Notes: generated by a model from the sequence alone, not told the origin. Shown: positions 1 through 11,940, counted from the first letter of the stretch. The stretch: DNA of 64,000 nucleotides from Smallanthus sonchifolius (GCA_023525975.1 CM042028.1:77065501-77129500), one strand, 5' to 3'. Program-made: numbers and translations.

Positions 1-3000
1 CTTGTGTTTTATGTCTTCACTCCAGCACTTGTGGGTGTTAGTCTCGCTGATAATGTCACAGCCACCACCATAGTTTCTTTGTGAGTCCAATTGTTAGCAC
101 CTGACACCCAAAGACTCGATTTCTAATAATATTGCAAGTCATATTAGTTTTATAATTAATTATTTAATCAATTAATTGATTAAATGTAGATGGTTCATGC
201 CGGTGAACATCCTTCTCACATTTATAATCGGATCAGGGCTTGGATGGGTTCTTGTGAAAATCACCAGAACTCCAGAACACTTGCATGGTCTAGTTATCGG
301 TTCATGTGTTGCGGGTGCTCTTTTATTCACCTCAACTATTTCAATAAATTGATTTGTTTATGGTTTAGAGTTTAGAATATAAGATGGAAAAATCACAAGA
401 ATAGGTATGTTAGACCTAGGGGTGTTCAAAAATATTCGAATCCGAAACCGAATCCGAATTATCCGAAAATCCGAATCCGAAATATCCGAAAATTCGGATA
501 TCCGAATTTTCGGATATCCGAAAATCGGATATCCGAATTTTCGGATTCGGATTCGGATATTGATTTTACAAATTTTCGGATAGTTCGGATATCCGATATC
601 CGAAATATATTTTCTGATTATTTTTATTATTTTTTATTATTTAAAACCCTAATATTATTTTACAAACTTTCATTTCATTTCTTCTGATTCATCGATCTCA
701 GCCTCCTCTCCTCTCCCCAAGTTCTTCTACATCAATCTCAGCCTCCTCTCCTCTCCTCGAGTCCTCAGCCGCCATCGAGCATCGACATCGACATCGCCAT
801 CCACCTCCTCAGCCGCCGCCTCTTCCGCCATCGGTCTCTTCCGCCGCCTCTTCCGCCATCGATCGGTTCAATTTGAAACAAGGTAATCCTCACGGTATGC
901 ACCTCTAGCGATTTATGTCCAGATTTTTTTCCGAATTTCTTAGATTTGCAGATTATTTATGCACCTCTAGCGATTTATGTCCAGATTTTTTCGATTGTTG
1001 TATTGTTGTATGTATTGTTGTATGTCCAGCTTTTAAATAGGCAATCTCAGTTTGAATGGAAAGAGTTAAATGGAAAGAAATTAATAGGCAATCTTGATTG
1101 TTGTATCTCAGTTTATAAAAAAGAGTTAAATTCTGAATCCATTAGAAAAAAAAATCAGTTTGAAATAAGCAATCTCAAACTGCTTATTAAATAGGCAATC
1201 TCAGTTTGAATAAAAATCAGTTTGAAATAAGCAATCTCAAAATCAGTTTGAAAAACACAATAGGCACAAATTTAGTCAAATACCTTAGTCAAATAAGATT
1301 TGCATAATGTAAATTTGTTAATGGACATTTGTTTATTAGATTGTTTCAATTGTAAGTTGGCAGATTACTAACTTTCAAATTGGCAGATTATTAAATGGCT
1401 GATAATGTAAGCAACTTCGATTGTGAGCTAGTGTCTGAAAATGAGGTGATGTCTAAAGCTAAAAATTCAAACAAAACTCTGTCAAATTTTTTTTCCAGAT
1501 TTCGGATATCCGGTTCACTATCCGAATTTCGGATACGGATACGGATTCGGATAGTGAAATCCAGTATCCGAAATTTTCGGATATCCGAAATTTCGGATAT
1601 CCGGTTTTGAACACCCCTAGTTAGACCATCATTTTTGCTTAAATAGACATTTTCTTTTACATTTGTTGAAATACATAATCTGAAACCACTAATCAGAGGA
1701 GAACAAATAAGCATGGACGACTCATTCATAGCCCACACGCCATAGCCCACTTAAAAGTGAATGCCTACTTTGTTAATTTTTTTCGTCAACTTGTCTATTC
1801 TCATGATTTTCCCATTATTTATCATTCTTGATCATGCAGGAAACCTCGGGAACTTGCTTCTAATCATCATTCCTGCAGTCTGTGAAGAGAGTAACAGCCC
1901 GTTTGGGGGCAAATTGACTTGCTCGGCTAACGGGAAAAGTTTGGTTTCACTATCTATGGCGGTAAATGATTGGAAATTGATGGCGTACTTACTTTAATTT
2001 CAAGTTCTAGTTTGAAATTTGATGCAAATGATTTATTTTCATGGGTTTTTAGATTGGTTAGATTTATAATTGGTCGTATGTTTACAATATCATGCGGTCA
2101 TATGGGAACTTGAGTGGCAAAGACATTGCAAAAGCATCGACCATTAGCATTGATTGTTCGGGTAAAACTTTGGATATGTTCAATGAAAATTATACAGAGG
2201 CGTTGCTACAATCTCGACACTCGAGTTTTGAAGATTGTGAAGCTCCTGATGATGAATGCATTGAAGAGAAGGAACATAACATAGTACTCCAAGATGAAGA
2301 AGAAGAAAAAAAGGTATTGATTTTTTTACTAAAAGTGTCAAGGATTTTTGTTTTTACATGATGTTCTGTTATGATGAAACAATGAATTTAAGCAGATGAG
2401 TGTTTTAAAGAAGATTAAAGTGCATGTTGATGCCTTTTCTGAAAAAATTAACCTCAAAATGTGGTTAATACCTTCCAACATTACAACGGTATGATCTTGT
2501 AACCTTTTTTCATTCTGAAAAATCCCAATTACTTTGGAAAGATGTAAGATTTTTTTACATATAGGAACTTTTTTCATCAGATGGTTGGGCTTCTGATAGG
2601 AGTGATCTCTCTCATTAGAAAGCTAATGATCAGTGATAATGCTCCCCTTCGTGTTATCGACAGTTCTGCAAGTCTTCTCGGGTACACTTTACATCATTAA
2701 GTATGATTTTAATGTAGTATTATGGTTTTGGTGTTTATTTTCTTGTTTAATCTTTGATCACATTAACAGTGAGGCAACAGTTCCAGCCATGGCATTGATA
2801 GTGGGAGCTAATATTTTCAAGGGTATTTTTACTCATAATATTTTTATAATTCACATAAACGAACATTTTTGCTAATAATTTTCATTTTTAATAAGGTTTG
2901 AAGAAATAGGGTGTAGGCTTGTGGGTCGTTGTAGGAATTCTAGTGGTTCGTTATGCCGTATTGCCAATCGTAGGCATTGGCATTGTGACAGCCGCACACC

Positions 3001-3362
3001 ATGTTGGATTCGTGGGATCTGATTCATTATACAAGTTTGTTCTTTTGATCCAGTACTCTCTTCCACCAGCTATGGCTATTGGTATGATAATATATCTTTG
3101 TTACATAAAAACAACCATTTTTTTTTACAAAATAAAGAAAAGATCCATCAAATATCTAGTGGTGGCAATATGAACAGGCAAGACAAGTTGGATATCAGGT
3201 CTAAATATGTAGTATTAAAGTGTTGATATAATTGACAGGTACCATAACACAATTTTTGAGGAGGGTGAAAGCGAGTGTTCTGTCATTATGCTATGGACTT
3301 ATGGTGTGGCAGCAATATGTCTCACGTTGTGGTCCACCCTTTTCATATGGCTTGTTTCTTGA
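1..3362 (+). pseudogene. PILS auxin carrier, copy 1, decayed (exons 2-10; exon 1 outside window)
   Basis: PIN-LIKES family (Mem_trans, PF03547); known members move auxin at the ER membrane and lower nuclear auxin signalling. Exons by homology with the other two copies: 1-80, 190-314, 1840-1961, 2053-2313, 2396-2488, 2581-2681, 2770-2822, 2896-3081, 3239-3362, nearly all with GT/AG borders. Seen: WFMPVNILLTFIIGSGLGW (transmembrane), NLGNLLLIIIPAVCEE, an acidic loop (exon 5) and the C-terminal signature SECSVIMLWTYG. Exon 2 begins exactly at base 1. Three lesions: in-frame TAG at 2059-2061 and 2907-2909, and a 1-nt loss in the T run at 3253-3257, so the last exon is 124 nt rather than the 125 nt of both paralogues. 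Intron 3 holds a hAT element. The reading as a pseudogene is strong; an error-prone assembly is the only alternative. Confidence 0.85.
417..1619. mobile_element. Non-autonomous hAT element in intron 3 of PILS copy 1
   Basis: Terminal inverted repeats TAGGGGTGTTCAAAA (417) and its complement ending at 1619 are flanked by a perfect 8-bp duplication GTTAGACC (409-416 and 1620-1627), the hAT hallmark. Both ends carry arrays of TTCGGATATCCGAA-like palindromes (about 440-605 and 1497-1605). The interior has a CT-rich leader-like stretch (665-880), copies of a sequence around AATCTCAGTTTGAA, and a short open frame starting at 1395 that runs into the right subterminal repeats. No transposase domain is recognisable, so it must have been moved by another element. 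Confidence 0.92.
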
Positions 3363-3435
3363 TGATAAAGCCTAAACATAGGACAAGATCGCAATAGAAA
3401 GAACCTGTTAATGAATACCTATAGGTTAATATTTT

Positions 3436-3861
3436 TGTTGGTTAAATTGTGTCTTATGTAAAACAGTGAAGTTCTATGATTGTTGTAGTCGATCATATGA
3501 TACTAAAGGGTGATGGAACTAGAACTCTTTGGCAAGGGAAACATGTAGAGCGGTCCATGTGCTAGTAGAAGATTTAGCGGCTATTGTGGTCTCTGCTTCT
3601 TGTTTTATGTCGACTATAATTAAGGGTACAACGCATCTTTAGCAACACTTATTTTGTTGAATGTATTTTAAATTATTGTGATTGTGGCAGTTTGAAGTCC
3701 TAGTCTTTAGGGAGCAGTTTCCCCGTTTATTGTTTTGTTATCTCATTTTCTGTTAAGGGTCATTTTTCTTCTTGTTTTGTAATGCTATATAAGCATTTTG
3801 GTGGTTCACCAATCAAGTTCCGGTGTTTATTGTGTTATTGCATTGTTGATTTAAACCAACA
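3436..3861 (+). mobile_element. Copia-type LTR (5' LTR of a truncated element)
   Basis: The segment starts TGTTGGTTAAAT and ends ATTTAAACCAACA, a near-perfect short inverted repeat with TG/CA ends. It includes a TATA-like stretch (GCTATATAAGC, about 3786-3796). A degenerate methionine-tRNA primer site may follow at 3862. Copia gag coding begins 56 bp downstream at 3917. No matching 3' LTR is found in the window, so the element is truncated. Confidence 0.65.
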
Positions 3862-4288
3862 CTGATAGATAGCCTCGTTGGTTCAAGTGTGGGAGAGTTC
3901 TTTGTTGCATTATCATATGGCGAGCAATACATCAAGCACAACATCAACCCCGTTTCCGTTTTTGAAGGAGATGGATATGAGTTCTCGAATATCGGGAGGA
4001 ATACTTTACCAATGCCCTATGTCTGTAGGATTGTGTGCGTTTTAAGGAGAACAAAAAGAAAGATGTGAAAGCCCTACCCTTATCCGACAAGTAATGCACG
4101 ATGAAGTGTTTTTCAAACACGCTACATCAAGGCAAGCGTGGACTATCCTCTAAACTGAATATCAAGGGGATTCAAAAGTCTTGATTGTGAATCAACAAGG
4201 TCTATGATGTGAATTTGAGACAATCCAAATGAAGGTTTTTCTGACTTTCTATTGTATGTAAGGAAAATAGTGAACCAAAAACGAGCGT

Positions 4289-4636
4289 TGTTAGCCTTAA
4301 TTGTTTGATACAAAGTTTACAATCACTTATGAAAATAGTGTAAAGTATGTTTTAGTGTCTATTATGTAATTATAATCACTAGAGGGATTAAGTGTGTTAA
4401 TCATCAAACCTAGAAAATGTATTAGGAGTCGTATAGGGATGCGACGATTGGCGGAATCCATTCCATCATTTCATCCCTGAGGTCTAGGTATATATATATA
4501 TATATATGGGTCGATATAACAGACTATTATGTTCGGTTCGATCGATACAATTGTTTTTAGAGTTCATCCTATCTTCTTGTTCTTGATTTATTTTTCTTGA
4601 TTGAATAGATTGATTCAATAATCCCTAGGTCCTATA
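4289..4636 (+). repeat. 5' LTR of compact LTR element
   Basis: Begins TGTTAGCC and ends CCTATA directly before the primer-binding site. It aligns along its whole length with 5985-6330, including GGTCTAGGTATATATA, GTTCGGTTCGATCGATACAA and the TTGATTGAATAGATTGATTC tail. The TA microsatellite is longer here (about 4491-4507) than in the other LTR. Confidence 0.85.
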
Positions 4637-5984
4637 GTGGTATCAGAGCCAAGGCTCAAACAAGGTCGAGATAATTGATTCAATCCTTCAATCAAGAAGT
4701 CCTATTCCTATATTAAAGATTGATCACGAAGGGTTGATTAGATGCGTTGATTTTTCAGTCCCAGACATTAAAGGCAGAAAAAAAACAGTGTTTTGCGTGG
4801 GATACTTTAATCGAAAAACATAAATAATTTTGGTGTATTGAAATCTGTTCAGTTGATGAAATCTGAAGCTAAAGAAGGAGTGTTCATGTTGTTAAATTTA
4901 GTTGCAAATCAAAAAGTGTTTGTTGAGACTGTTTGTAATTGTTAAACAGAAACATATTGGGGTTTTTCTTTGTCTGTTCATCACAAAAAGCAGGAAGACA
5001 AGGAAGCTTGTTTTTTAAATTCAAAAAACAGAAACAAAGTGATGTTGTTGTTGTTCGTTTTTTTCGCAAAATTTCAAAGCTAACAGGGTTGTTTGAATTG
5101 TGAAAATCAGTCGCAGATCAAAAGAGATTTGTGGGCAGTTTTGGGTTATTGTTTGTTCGCTGATCAGAATCAAAGCCGAAGGGCGGTGTTTGTTATTTTT
5201 TTATATGATTCATTGAAATGAGCAAGGACCAGACCAAGAATGGTTCGTGGGTTTGGTTATTCATGCATAAAAGAAGGCATATTCGTGTTCAAATGCAAGT
5301 TCGGTTGAGATCACAATACATGTTCCAAGTAAATTTAAAGGATCCCAAAGGGATCAGTTAGCATGTGGTAGAATGAGTGGATTCAGACGGGGTCCAAGCT
5401 ATGTTGCCAGAAGAGGATCACGGTTGGATTATCTAATTTTCATTTGGATTATGAAAGAAGAAAGTTTATTTTCAAGTCCTATTGCGATTTTCATCACTAA
5501 CAAATCGAAAGAGAACCACAACCCATTTCAAGCCTTGATGCTGGATGTAATCATAGGTTTCGGCCAGTATGATGATAGGATTGGAAATCACATGTCTGAT
5601 GGCCATGAGGGAATTGAATCACAATTAATCTCACAAGGTTGAGATTAGTTAGTGGTTCTAAGAAGAAAAGTTTCATTTTCAATGGTGACGACGCTAACCA
5701 TGCTTCAATCTTGATCAAATAGAATCAGGAGAGTCTAGTCGTGATTACAACTAAACCAAGTGATGAAGGAATCAATGGAAGTATGGATCACAATCATACT
5801 CAAGTCATCCTGAAGATACAATCAGGAATTCAGGCATGAGTGGTGATCAGTATGGGAATCACACTCAATAAGGCCAAGAAGGAATTACGATTGATCTTGC
5901 TAACTTGAAGTTGATTGATGGATCAACGTGCAGAAGCAATTCAAGTCAGAAGAATCAAACTTGAATCAACAATTAGGGGGTGAT

Positions 5985-6330
5985 TGTTATCCTTAACTGT
6001 TTGATACAAGTTTGATACAAAATTTAGAGTTAATTATGTAAATAGTGTAAACTTTGTTTTAGTGTTTATTGCGTAATTGTAATTAGTAGAGAGATTAAGT
6101 GTGTTAATCTTTGAGCCTAGAAACTGTATTAGGAGTCTTGTAGGGGTGCGACGATTAGCAGAATCTATTGCATCGTTACGTCCCTAAGGTCTAGGTATAT
6201 ATATGGGTCGATATAAACAGATTGTTATGTTCGGTTCGATCGATACAATCGTAGAGTTTATCACATCTTCTTGTTCTTGATTTATTTTTCTTGATTGAAT
6301 AGATTGATTCAATGATCCCTGGATCCTATA
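5985..6330 (+). repeat. 3' LTR of compact LTR element
   Basis: Begins TGTTATCC after the polypurine tract and ends GGATCCTATA. Many scattered differences from the 5' LTR indicate an old insertion; I did not compute a percentage. Confidence 0.85.
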
Positions 6331-6660
6331 TGTGTATGGTGTGCAGATCCCATATCAAACTATGGTAGAAAAGGTGTTTCATAGCTTTCCAACCTAGTGG
6401 GATCACGTAATCACTGCGATAGACGGACCAAAGGACCTCACTTCTCTGTCTTTTGATCAATTGATATGTTATTTATAGGCTCACAGAGCACGGGCAAATA
6501 GAACTATGAAATGGTCGAAGATGAACAAGTATTTCAAGCCAAAGAAGATGACTATGCGACTTATGCCTCTTCATTACGAGGAAGAAGATGATCAACATTT
6601 CGATGTCGGAATCGAGGACGTGGAATGACTGTTGGCAAGGGCAATGCTAGCTTACAGTGC

Positions 6661-7180
6661 TACAACATCCCTGGGATGTAACTCATATTTCTTTATGGTG
6701 ACTGATTATTTTAACGGTATTATTATTCTCATTATAAAGCTTACCGCTTATACAACCCTATTACCAAAAATATTATAACGAGTCATGATTATAGATTGGT
6801 GATTGTTTAAAAAACTCAAAAGAGTCCCACGTTCCTGCCATGCATCGATCATGAGAATGACTGTGAAGGGGTCTAACGCTTTTACAAAGGTTGCTCATAA
6901 AAGAAAAACAATATTTTGAAATCTTTATAAAGCATAACTTTTTTAAAAAAAATATATTTTTGAATAAAACTTCACTATATAAAAAATATAATAACTTAAA
7001 AGAGATGAGTAAACCGTATATTATATTTAAAATTAATAAAAATTAATATTAGAGTAGACCGTAGGGCTAGAATAAACATCCGAATCATTTAAAGTGCCTA
7101 CTAGTATATCTCCTATTTTACCTATTCTTATCTTAAATTCAATACTTAACTTTTTATAAGTTCACTGCGTCATATTTTGG
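6661..7180. other. AT-rich intergenic stretch, nothing recognised
   Basis: No coding signal or clear repeat boundary is visible. The sequence becomes strongly AT-rich around 6900-7060. Confidence 0.5.
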
Positions 7181-8165
7181 CTACGATCACATAACAAAGT
7201 GTGACCAATGCCTTTCACCACACGTATAGTTTTCAGCTCAAATGTTACTATAGCTCGAGTCATCGTAGGTATCATTCGACCACATTAAAGTTTAGTGGCC
7301 GTAGTACATAAAAAGTGTGGCTAAATGGTACCGATATTTCTTGCTGGAATCAATCCTTCTGTCCATTAAGTGTGACTAAAGGGTAGCAACGGTGATATAA
7401 TGTTTTATGAAGTGTGGTCGTTTCTATTATATAGTCACATAAAAGCTTGTTTTAGCCACATCTAATTAAAACAATCGTGGCAAAAGGGTTGTATTAATCA
7501 TGGATTTTGTCCCCCTAAGTATGGCTATAAAATATTTCTAGACACATTAAAAATTTTGTAATTCTAAAGTGGCTATGTCAAATCTTTGGTCACGCCGTTT
7601 TATTTTTCACATGACATTTGGTATCTTTCAGTCACGCAAAATAAAAACAAAGTGCCATGGTGTGACTAATGTTTATGTAAGCCACATGAAATTTTGTAAT
7701 TCTAGCTGTGGCTATTGTCATTAGTTTGGTCACACATAATTTTAATGCCTATGACATTCGCTATCATTATGTCACATAAAAAGAAACATTGGTGTGACGA
7801 ATGTTAATGTATAGCCACATGAAATTTTGTAAATTTAAGTGTGGCTATTATTTAACCTTTGGTCACACGTATCTTGTTTGCCCATGACATTTGCTCTCAT
7901 TCGGTCACATAAAAATAGACAAATGTTACAATGGTATGGCTAATGGTTAGCAATAGCCACATATAATGCTCTAATTTTATGTGTGGCTATTGTCATATCT
8001 TTAGTCACACATATTTATTTTTCCCATGACATTTGCTATCGTTCCGTCACATAAAAGAAAATCAAAGTAACAATGGTGTGACTAATGTTTATGTAAAGCC
8101 ACATGAAATTTTATAACTTTAAGTCTGGCTATTGTCTAACTGTGGTCACACATATTTATTGTGGT
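7180..8165. repeat. Degenerate subterminal repeat array, CACTA-like
   Basis: About five degenerate units of roughly 137-140 bp alternate the motif GTGTGGCTAT with its opposite-strand partner (GGTCACAC, AATAGCCACAT) and a CCCATGACATTTGCTATC block (7605, 7740, 7885, 8022). Dense repeats of short motifs in both orientations are typical of CACTA (En/Spm) subterminal regions. The neighbouring transposon-associated domain at 8540-8760 supports this. The CACTA terminal motif itself was not located. Confidence 0.6.
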
Positions 8166-8539
8166 TCTATATGTGCCCAACTAGCCAATTTAATTTCAAT
8201 TTTTTGTAAAATAAAAACAGCAGTAAATTAACATGAGAAAACCTAGATAAAAACCAAATGATATATATTAACAATAATCAAACAAATTTAATAGTTTACA
8301 AGTAGATGTTGCAAACAATAAGATTACACATGAACTAATTGTAGCCAGACTACAGTTCTCTTCTTCTTTCTCATTGATTGTTTTTTGATCTCAGCTAACG
8401 TTGTAAAATATTTCTTATACTTCTTATCAATTTGAGTTGTAGTGTTATGTATTTGATTGGATGGTGGATCTGGTATCTAGAGCAACAAAACATGAAAACA
8501 AATATAAATACATTGAGTAATAAGAAATTAGTTTATAAA

Positions 8540-8760
8540 CAAACCTTTTGGTCAGTTTTGACAAGGTTTTTTGGCCAAGCAAAAAAACTATTATGTGTAT
8601 CCCCAACGGTTCTGGCCTAAGCTATTTCTACTGGTAAACATGTTGCTCCATTAATAACTTTATCAACATAAACTATATAGCAATTATCTTGTCTTGGAAC
8701 TTCATGAATGGTTTATATTTCCGTTGACAAGTAAATTGTACCACATGCCACAACGTCGTT
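8540..8760 (-). pseudogene. Fragment of CACTA-associated protein (DUF8039-like domain)
   Basis: Read on the minus strand, the translation runs NDVVACGTIY, a HEVP block, YVDKVINGATCLPVEIA, then TVGDTHNSFFAWPKNLV, with one or two stops. The order VVA.GTI / HG.P / V....A.LP.P / GxxxxxFxAWPK.LV is that of the domain of unknown function found in plant En/Spm (Ptta) transposon proteins. No other part of such a protein is visible. It is a dead fragment, probably of the same element as the adjacent subterminal repeats. Confidence 0.6.
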
Positions 8761-8954
8761 CGAATTTTTAGTACACAGAGTACACTTAATTGTCTACAAA
8801 TTAAAATTTATGACGCCTCAAGAAGTGGAGTCTTATGCGTAGATACAACATCTTTTTTTTCCTCAAATTTTCTTACAATTAATTAAATATGTTCTGGAAA
8901 ATCAGGAACCACATAGGTAATTGTTAAATTAAAAATCGAACTGCTAAATAATTT

Positions 8955-9395
8955 TAATTAAATATATTTCAGCGAGTTATTCTATCCTGATCAATAACGT
9001 TGATTAAAGATATTCTCTCTAAATATTAAGTGTTTAAAAACCGTTAAAACCAACTTGAATCATATTAGTTTTAGTTTTTCCACTGCTCAATAAATTTTTT
9101 TAAATATATTCAACGAGTTATATGACTTTCTATTCTGAGCAATAACGTTGATTAAATATATCCTCTCTTGAATATTATTAACATTAGGTGTTTAAAAACA
9201 GTTAAAACCAACTTGAATCATATTAGTTTTAGTTTTTCCATGGCTCAATAATGTTGATTAAATATATACAATAATTTATATGACTTTCTATCCTGAGCAA
9301 TAACATTGATTAAATATATCAACTCTTTTAAATACTAGCATTATGATGTTTAAAAACCGTTTAAATCACCTTGAATTATGTAAACCGAGTCAAAT
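8955..9395. repeat. Three degenerate tandem units of about 150-170 bp
   Basis: Each unit has the order TTAAATATATT, a GAGTTAT or TTTATATGACTTTCTATCC block, GAGCAATAACGTTGATTAAA, GTGTTTAAAAACCGTT and ACCTTGAATCATATTAG. Units start near 8955, 9100 and 9250. No coding content is seen. Confidence 0.75.
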
Positions 9396-9610
9396 CGGCC
9401 GGTGTTAGAAGTAATGTAGTTTGATTTACGGTTTACGGTTTGAAAAGCTAGTTTTGACAGTTCGGCCATTAGACTTGACCGAGGACCAGCTGCTTAAACT
9501 GAACCGTATGAGATATTTATTTCCTAAGGGTATCCGGTACCTCCGTGAGAGGGCGTAAAGAGGGATGAGAGGCGTGAAACACCGCCGGCGTGAGATTTAT
9601 CACGGGTGTG

Positions 9611-9655
9611 AGTCTCTCTCTCTCTCTCACACACACACATACACACACACTACAC
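9611..9655. repeat. (CT)n then (CA)n compound microsatellite
   Basis: A TCTCTCTCTCTCTC run passes directly into CACACACACATACACACACAC. The surrounding 9500-9850 is a patchy GC-richer segment with no recognised gene. Confidence 0.9.
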
Positions 9656-9849
9656 TCACATCACTCAATTAAATTTTATAAAAATAATTAATAATCATAT
9701 CAGTCACGCTCACACGGGTATACCCCTCCCATATGAGAGTGGTGTGAAAAATGTTGAAGGTGAGATGACGCCCACGTGACGTATACTTTTTCTTCATACC
9801 ACTCTCATTCACGCGTCGTTATACCTAATGCACTTTTTACTCATTCCTC

Positions 9850-11330
9850 ATGCTTAATAATAAATTATTTCAAGTTTTAAATTTTAACCCTACCCATCCA
9901 TCCTACTCGATTCCATTCTACTCAACTTTCGAACTTCTCCGAAGTGATTTTTCTTCCTTTTCTACGTGTCTCAATTATAGGCGATCTTTTTTTTTTTCAA
10001 AAAGAGTAATGGTGGAAAAAAAATATTTTTTTAGAATGGGTGATTTGAAAAATATTTGTTAAAATAAGTGTTTTTTTTATTTTTAACTAATATATTATAA
10101 TTCTTGTCTTTTTCACTTTTATTCTATCAACCTATTCTCATTTAATTTTATTCTTTTTTTTCAATCAGAGCCACTCATGTTGCGTTCGAGATGGTGGGGC
10201 AAACTTTATCGACGATGATGATGATGCCGTTCGGAGAGACAACTTAGGCAAATCCCAAATTTCTGATTGGGGTGGTGGGGCAAATTTCATCAAGGATAAT
10301 GAGTCCAAAAGCTAGGCAAATCCCGCATTGGTCGTGGACACGACAGATGCCGAGTTCATAAGGAATGTTCCACCTCATATATCATCAACGCATTTTTGGG
10401 CGTATTGGTTGTGGTTGAGAGGAGAACTCCACTGTTAAACATGCTCAAGCGAGAATAGTGAGGAGAAGAGAGGAGAACTACACAGTTAAGCATTCTCAAG
10501 TGATAGTAGTACAATGACGGCTCCTGGTGGAAAGTCTCCATTCGGGCAACCAAAAACAAATCTGTGAGCTTTTCTTGGACAAAGCGAAGAATATTGGTGG
10601 TATAAGACCTCGGATGTTACGTAAAGTCGTACACTAACATGTTTAAAAAGTGTTAAGAAAATCATTAAAATAAATTAAAATGTACATTTATAAAAGATGG
10701 GGGATTTTTTACATATCTGTTAGTTTATTTTTTATTTGTGAAATTGTTTTTTGATATTTGTTCAGTTAAATAACGTATTATGTACAACTTAAGCATGCAT
10801 CAAACTTCAAAGTTAATAAAAGATAGTTATTCAACACCATAGAAGAATATAAGTATTTACATTAAATAATATTTTAATATTTATTCACCAATTTTGCTCA
10901 AATCATGTGAATATGAATGCATACCAAATGAAATGGTTGAATAATTATTGTCGTCTGGTCCTTATCGGACATGTCGGTGGTAAATGGTATATTCCCTTAT
11001 TAACATGTGAGGGTCTGAATCATAAAGTTTGATGGATTTAATTAATAGGAGTAGATTTTGTGTGATAAAAAAATTATTCGTTTTGTAACTGACCATACAT
11101 AACAAATAATTCTCTCCCCTATTTAACAAGTAAAGCGTAAGTTTGTATCAATTTCATTCTATTTACTTAATAAAAATTATTGAAATCACCTCTAAATGCA
11201 ACTTATTGTAGCCTTAAAATTCATATAAAAAAATTACTATTTTAAGATAAATATGGCATGTAATTGCTTTTATAAAGAGTAGTTAGAAATGTATAAATGG
11301 GATAAGAAGTGGACCCGAGTATTAAAACTT
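9850..11330. other. Intergenic stretch, no supported gene
   Basis: Short open frames (for example 9850-10062) have low-complexity composition and no recognisable domain. The segment 10180-10570 is less AT-rich, with related phrases such as GGTGGTGGGGCAAA twice (near 10190 and 10270) and GGAGAACT(C/A)CAC twice (near 10420 and 10473). It could be a gene or transposon relic, but I cannot name it. Confidence 0.4.
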
Positions 11331-11555
11331 GGGGTCTGTTTAGTATTAGGTAATTAAATGAACAATGTAATGGAATAGACGAGTGAATGGAATGGGCTAG
11401 TGAATGGAATGAACAAATGAAAGAAATGGATCATTACCATTCTATTATCTTGTTTAGTTATCCTATGGGAATAAAATAAATCATTACTTTGTGTTTTTGA
11501 TAGACAAGAAAATATTTTATGAAAAATAAAATATTTTTAGCTAATAAATTCATAT

Positions 11556-11940
11556 TATGGGTCGTGTCATGGGCCGGGCCATGGTTCGGGTCATGGGACA
11601 TGTCATGGTTCGGGTCATAGGTCAGGGCATGGGTCGAGTCATGGGACAGGTCATGGTTCGAGGCATGGGTCTGGCCATGGGGCGAGTCATGGGTCAGGTC
11701 ATGAGTCGGGGGCATGGGTCGTGTCATGGGCCGGGTCATGGGACTGGCCATGGTTTGGACTATGGTTTGAGTCATGGAACGTGTCATGATTCGAGTCATA
11801 GGTCAGGTCATGGTTCGGGGCATGGGTCGGTCATGATTGGGGCCATGGTTCGAGTCATGGATCGGGGCATGAGACGGGTCATGGTTCTGGTCATGGGTCG
11901 GGTCATGGTCGGCTCATGGGTCGGGGCTGGTTCGAGTTAT
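11556..11940. repeat. 12-bp GGTCATGGGTCG-type minisatellite
   Basis: About thirty imperfect copies of a 12-bp unit, GGTCATGG(G/T)TCG, form a GC-rich island inside AT-rich flanks. Because 12 is a multiple of 3, long open frames appear on both strands; these are repeat artefacts and not genes. The flanks (11330-11550 and 11945-12115) hold a GTCTGTTTAGTA phrase and several GAATGGAATGG / CCATTCCATTAC phrases in opposite orientation, so the array may sit inside a foldback or MITE. Confidence 0.85.

Larger units (their letters stand above)
4289..6330 (+). mobile_element. Compact non-autonomous LTR retrotransposon (about 2.0 kb) with Met-tRNA primer site
   Basis: Two direct LTRs (4289-4636, 5985-6330) flank a 1.35-kb interior. 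The primer-binding site TGGTATCAGAGC (4638-4649) matches the initiator-methionine tRNA primer usual for copia. A polypurine tract ATTAGGGGGTGA (5972-5983) abuts the 3' LTR. The interior has no gag or pol motif; its longest frame (5373-5642, 89 codons) matches nothing I recognise. Size and content fit a TRIM/LARD-like parasite of copia machinery. The target was an older copia gag. The duplication is not cleanly readable: left AGCGT, right TGTGT. Confidence 0.82.
3917..6660 (+). pseudogene. Ty1/copia gag (UBN2-type), split by an LTR element insertion
   Basis: ATG at 3917 opens a copia gag with degraded but recognisable landmarks. Before the insertion: a KKDVKA-like stretch, IRQVMHDEVFFKHA, WTIL and VLIVNQQGL. 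After it: IPYQTMVEKVFHSF (from about 6350), SLSFDQLICYL and AHRARANRTMKW. Several stops (for example after LCAF and in FPT-stop-WDH) show it is dead. The frame resumes across the insertion at 4289-6330, reading QKRA then YGVQ, which proves the two pieces were once joined. Nothing beyond gag (no protease or RT) follows 6660. Confidence 0.75.

Noticed and set aside
1391..1750. 119-codon minus-strand open frame
   Set aside because: It runs through the palindromic subterminal repeats of a hAT element and across its border; composition (RIRIRIR) is repeat-derived.
5373..5642. 89-codon open frame inside the compact LTR element as a possible gene
   Set aside because: No similarity to gag, pol or host domains is visible and one copy cannot show conservation; kept only as a note in the element entry.
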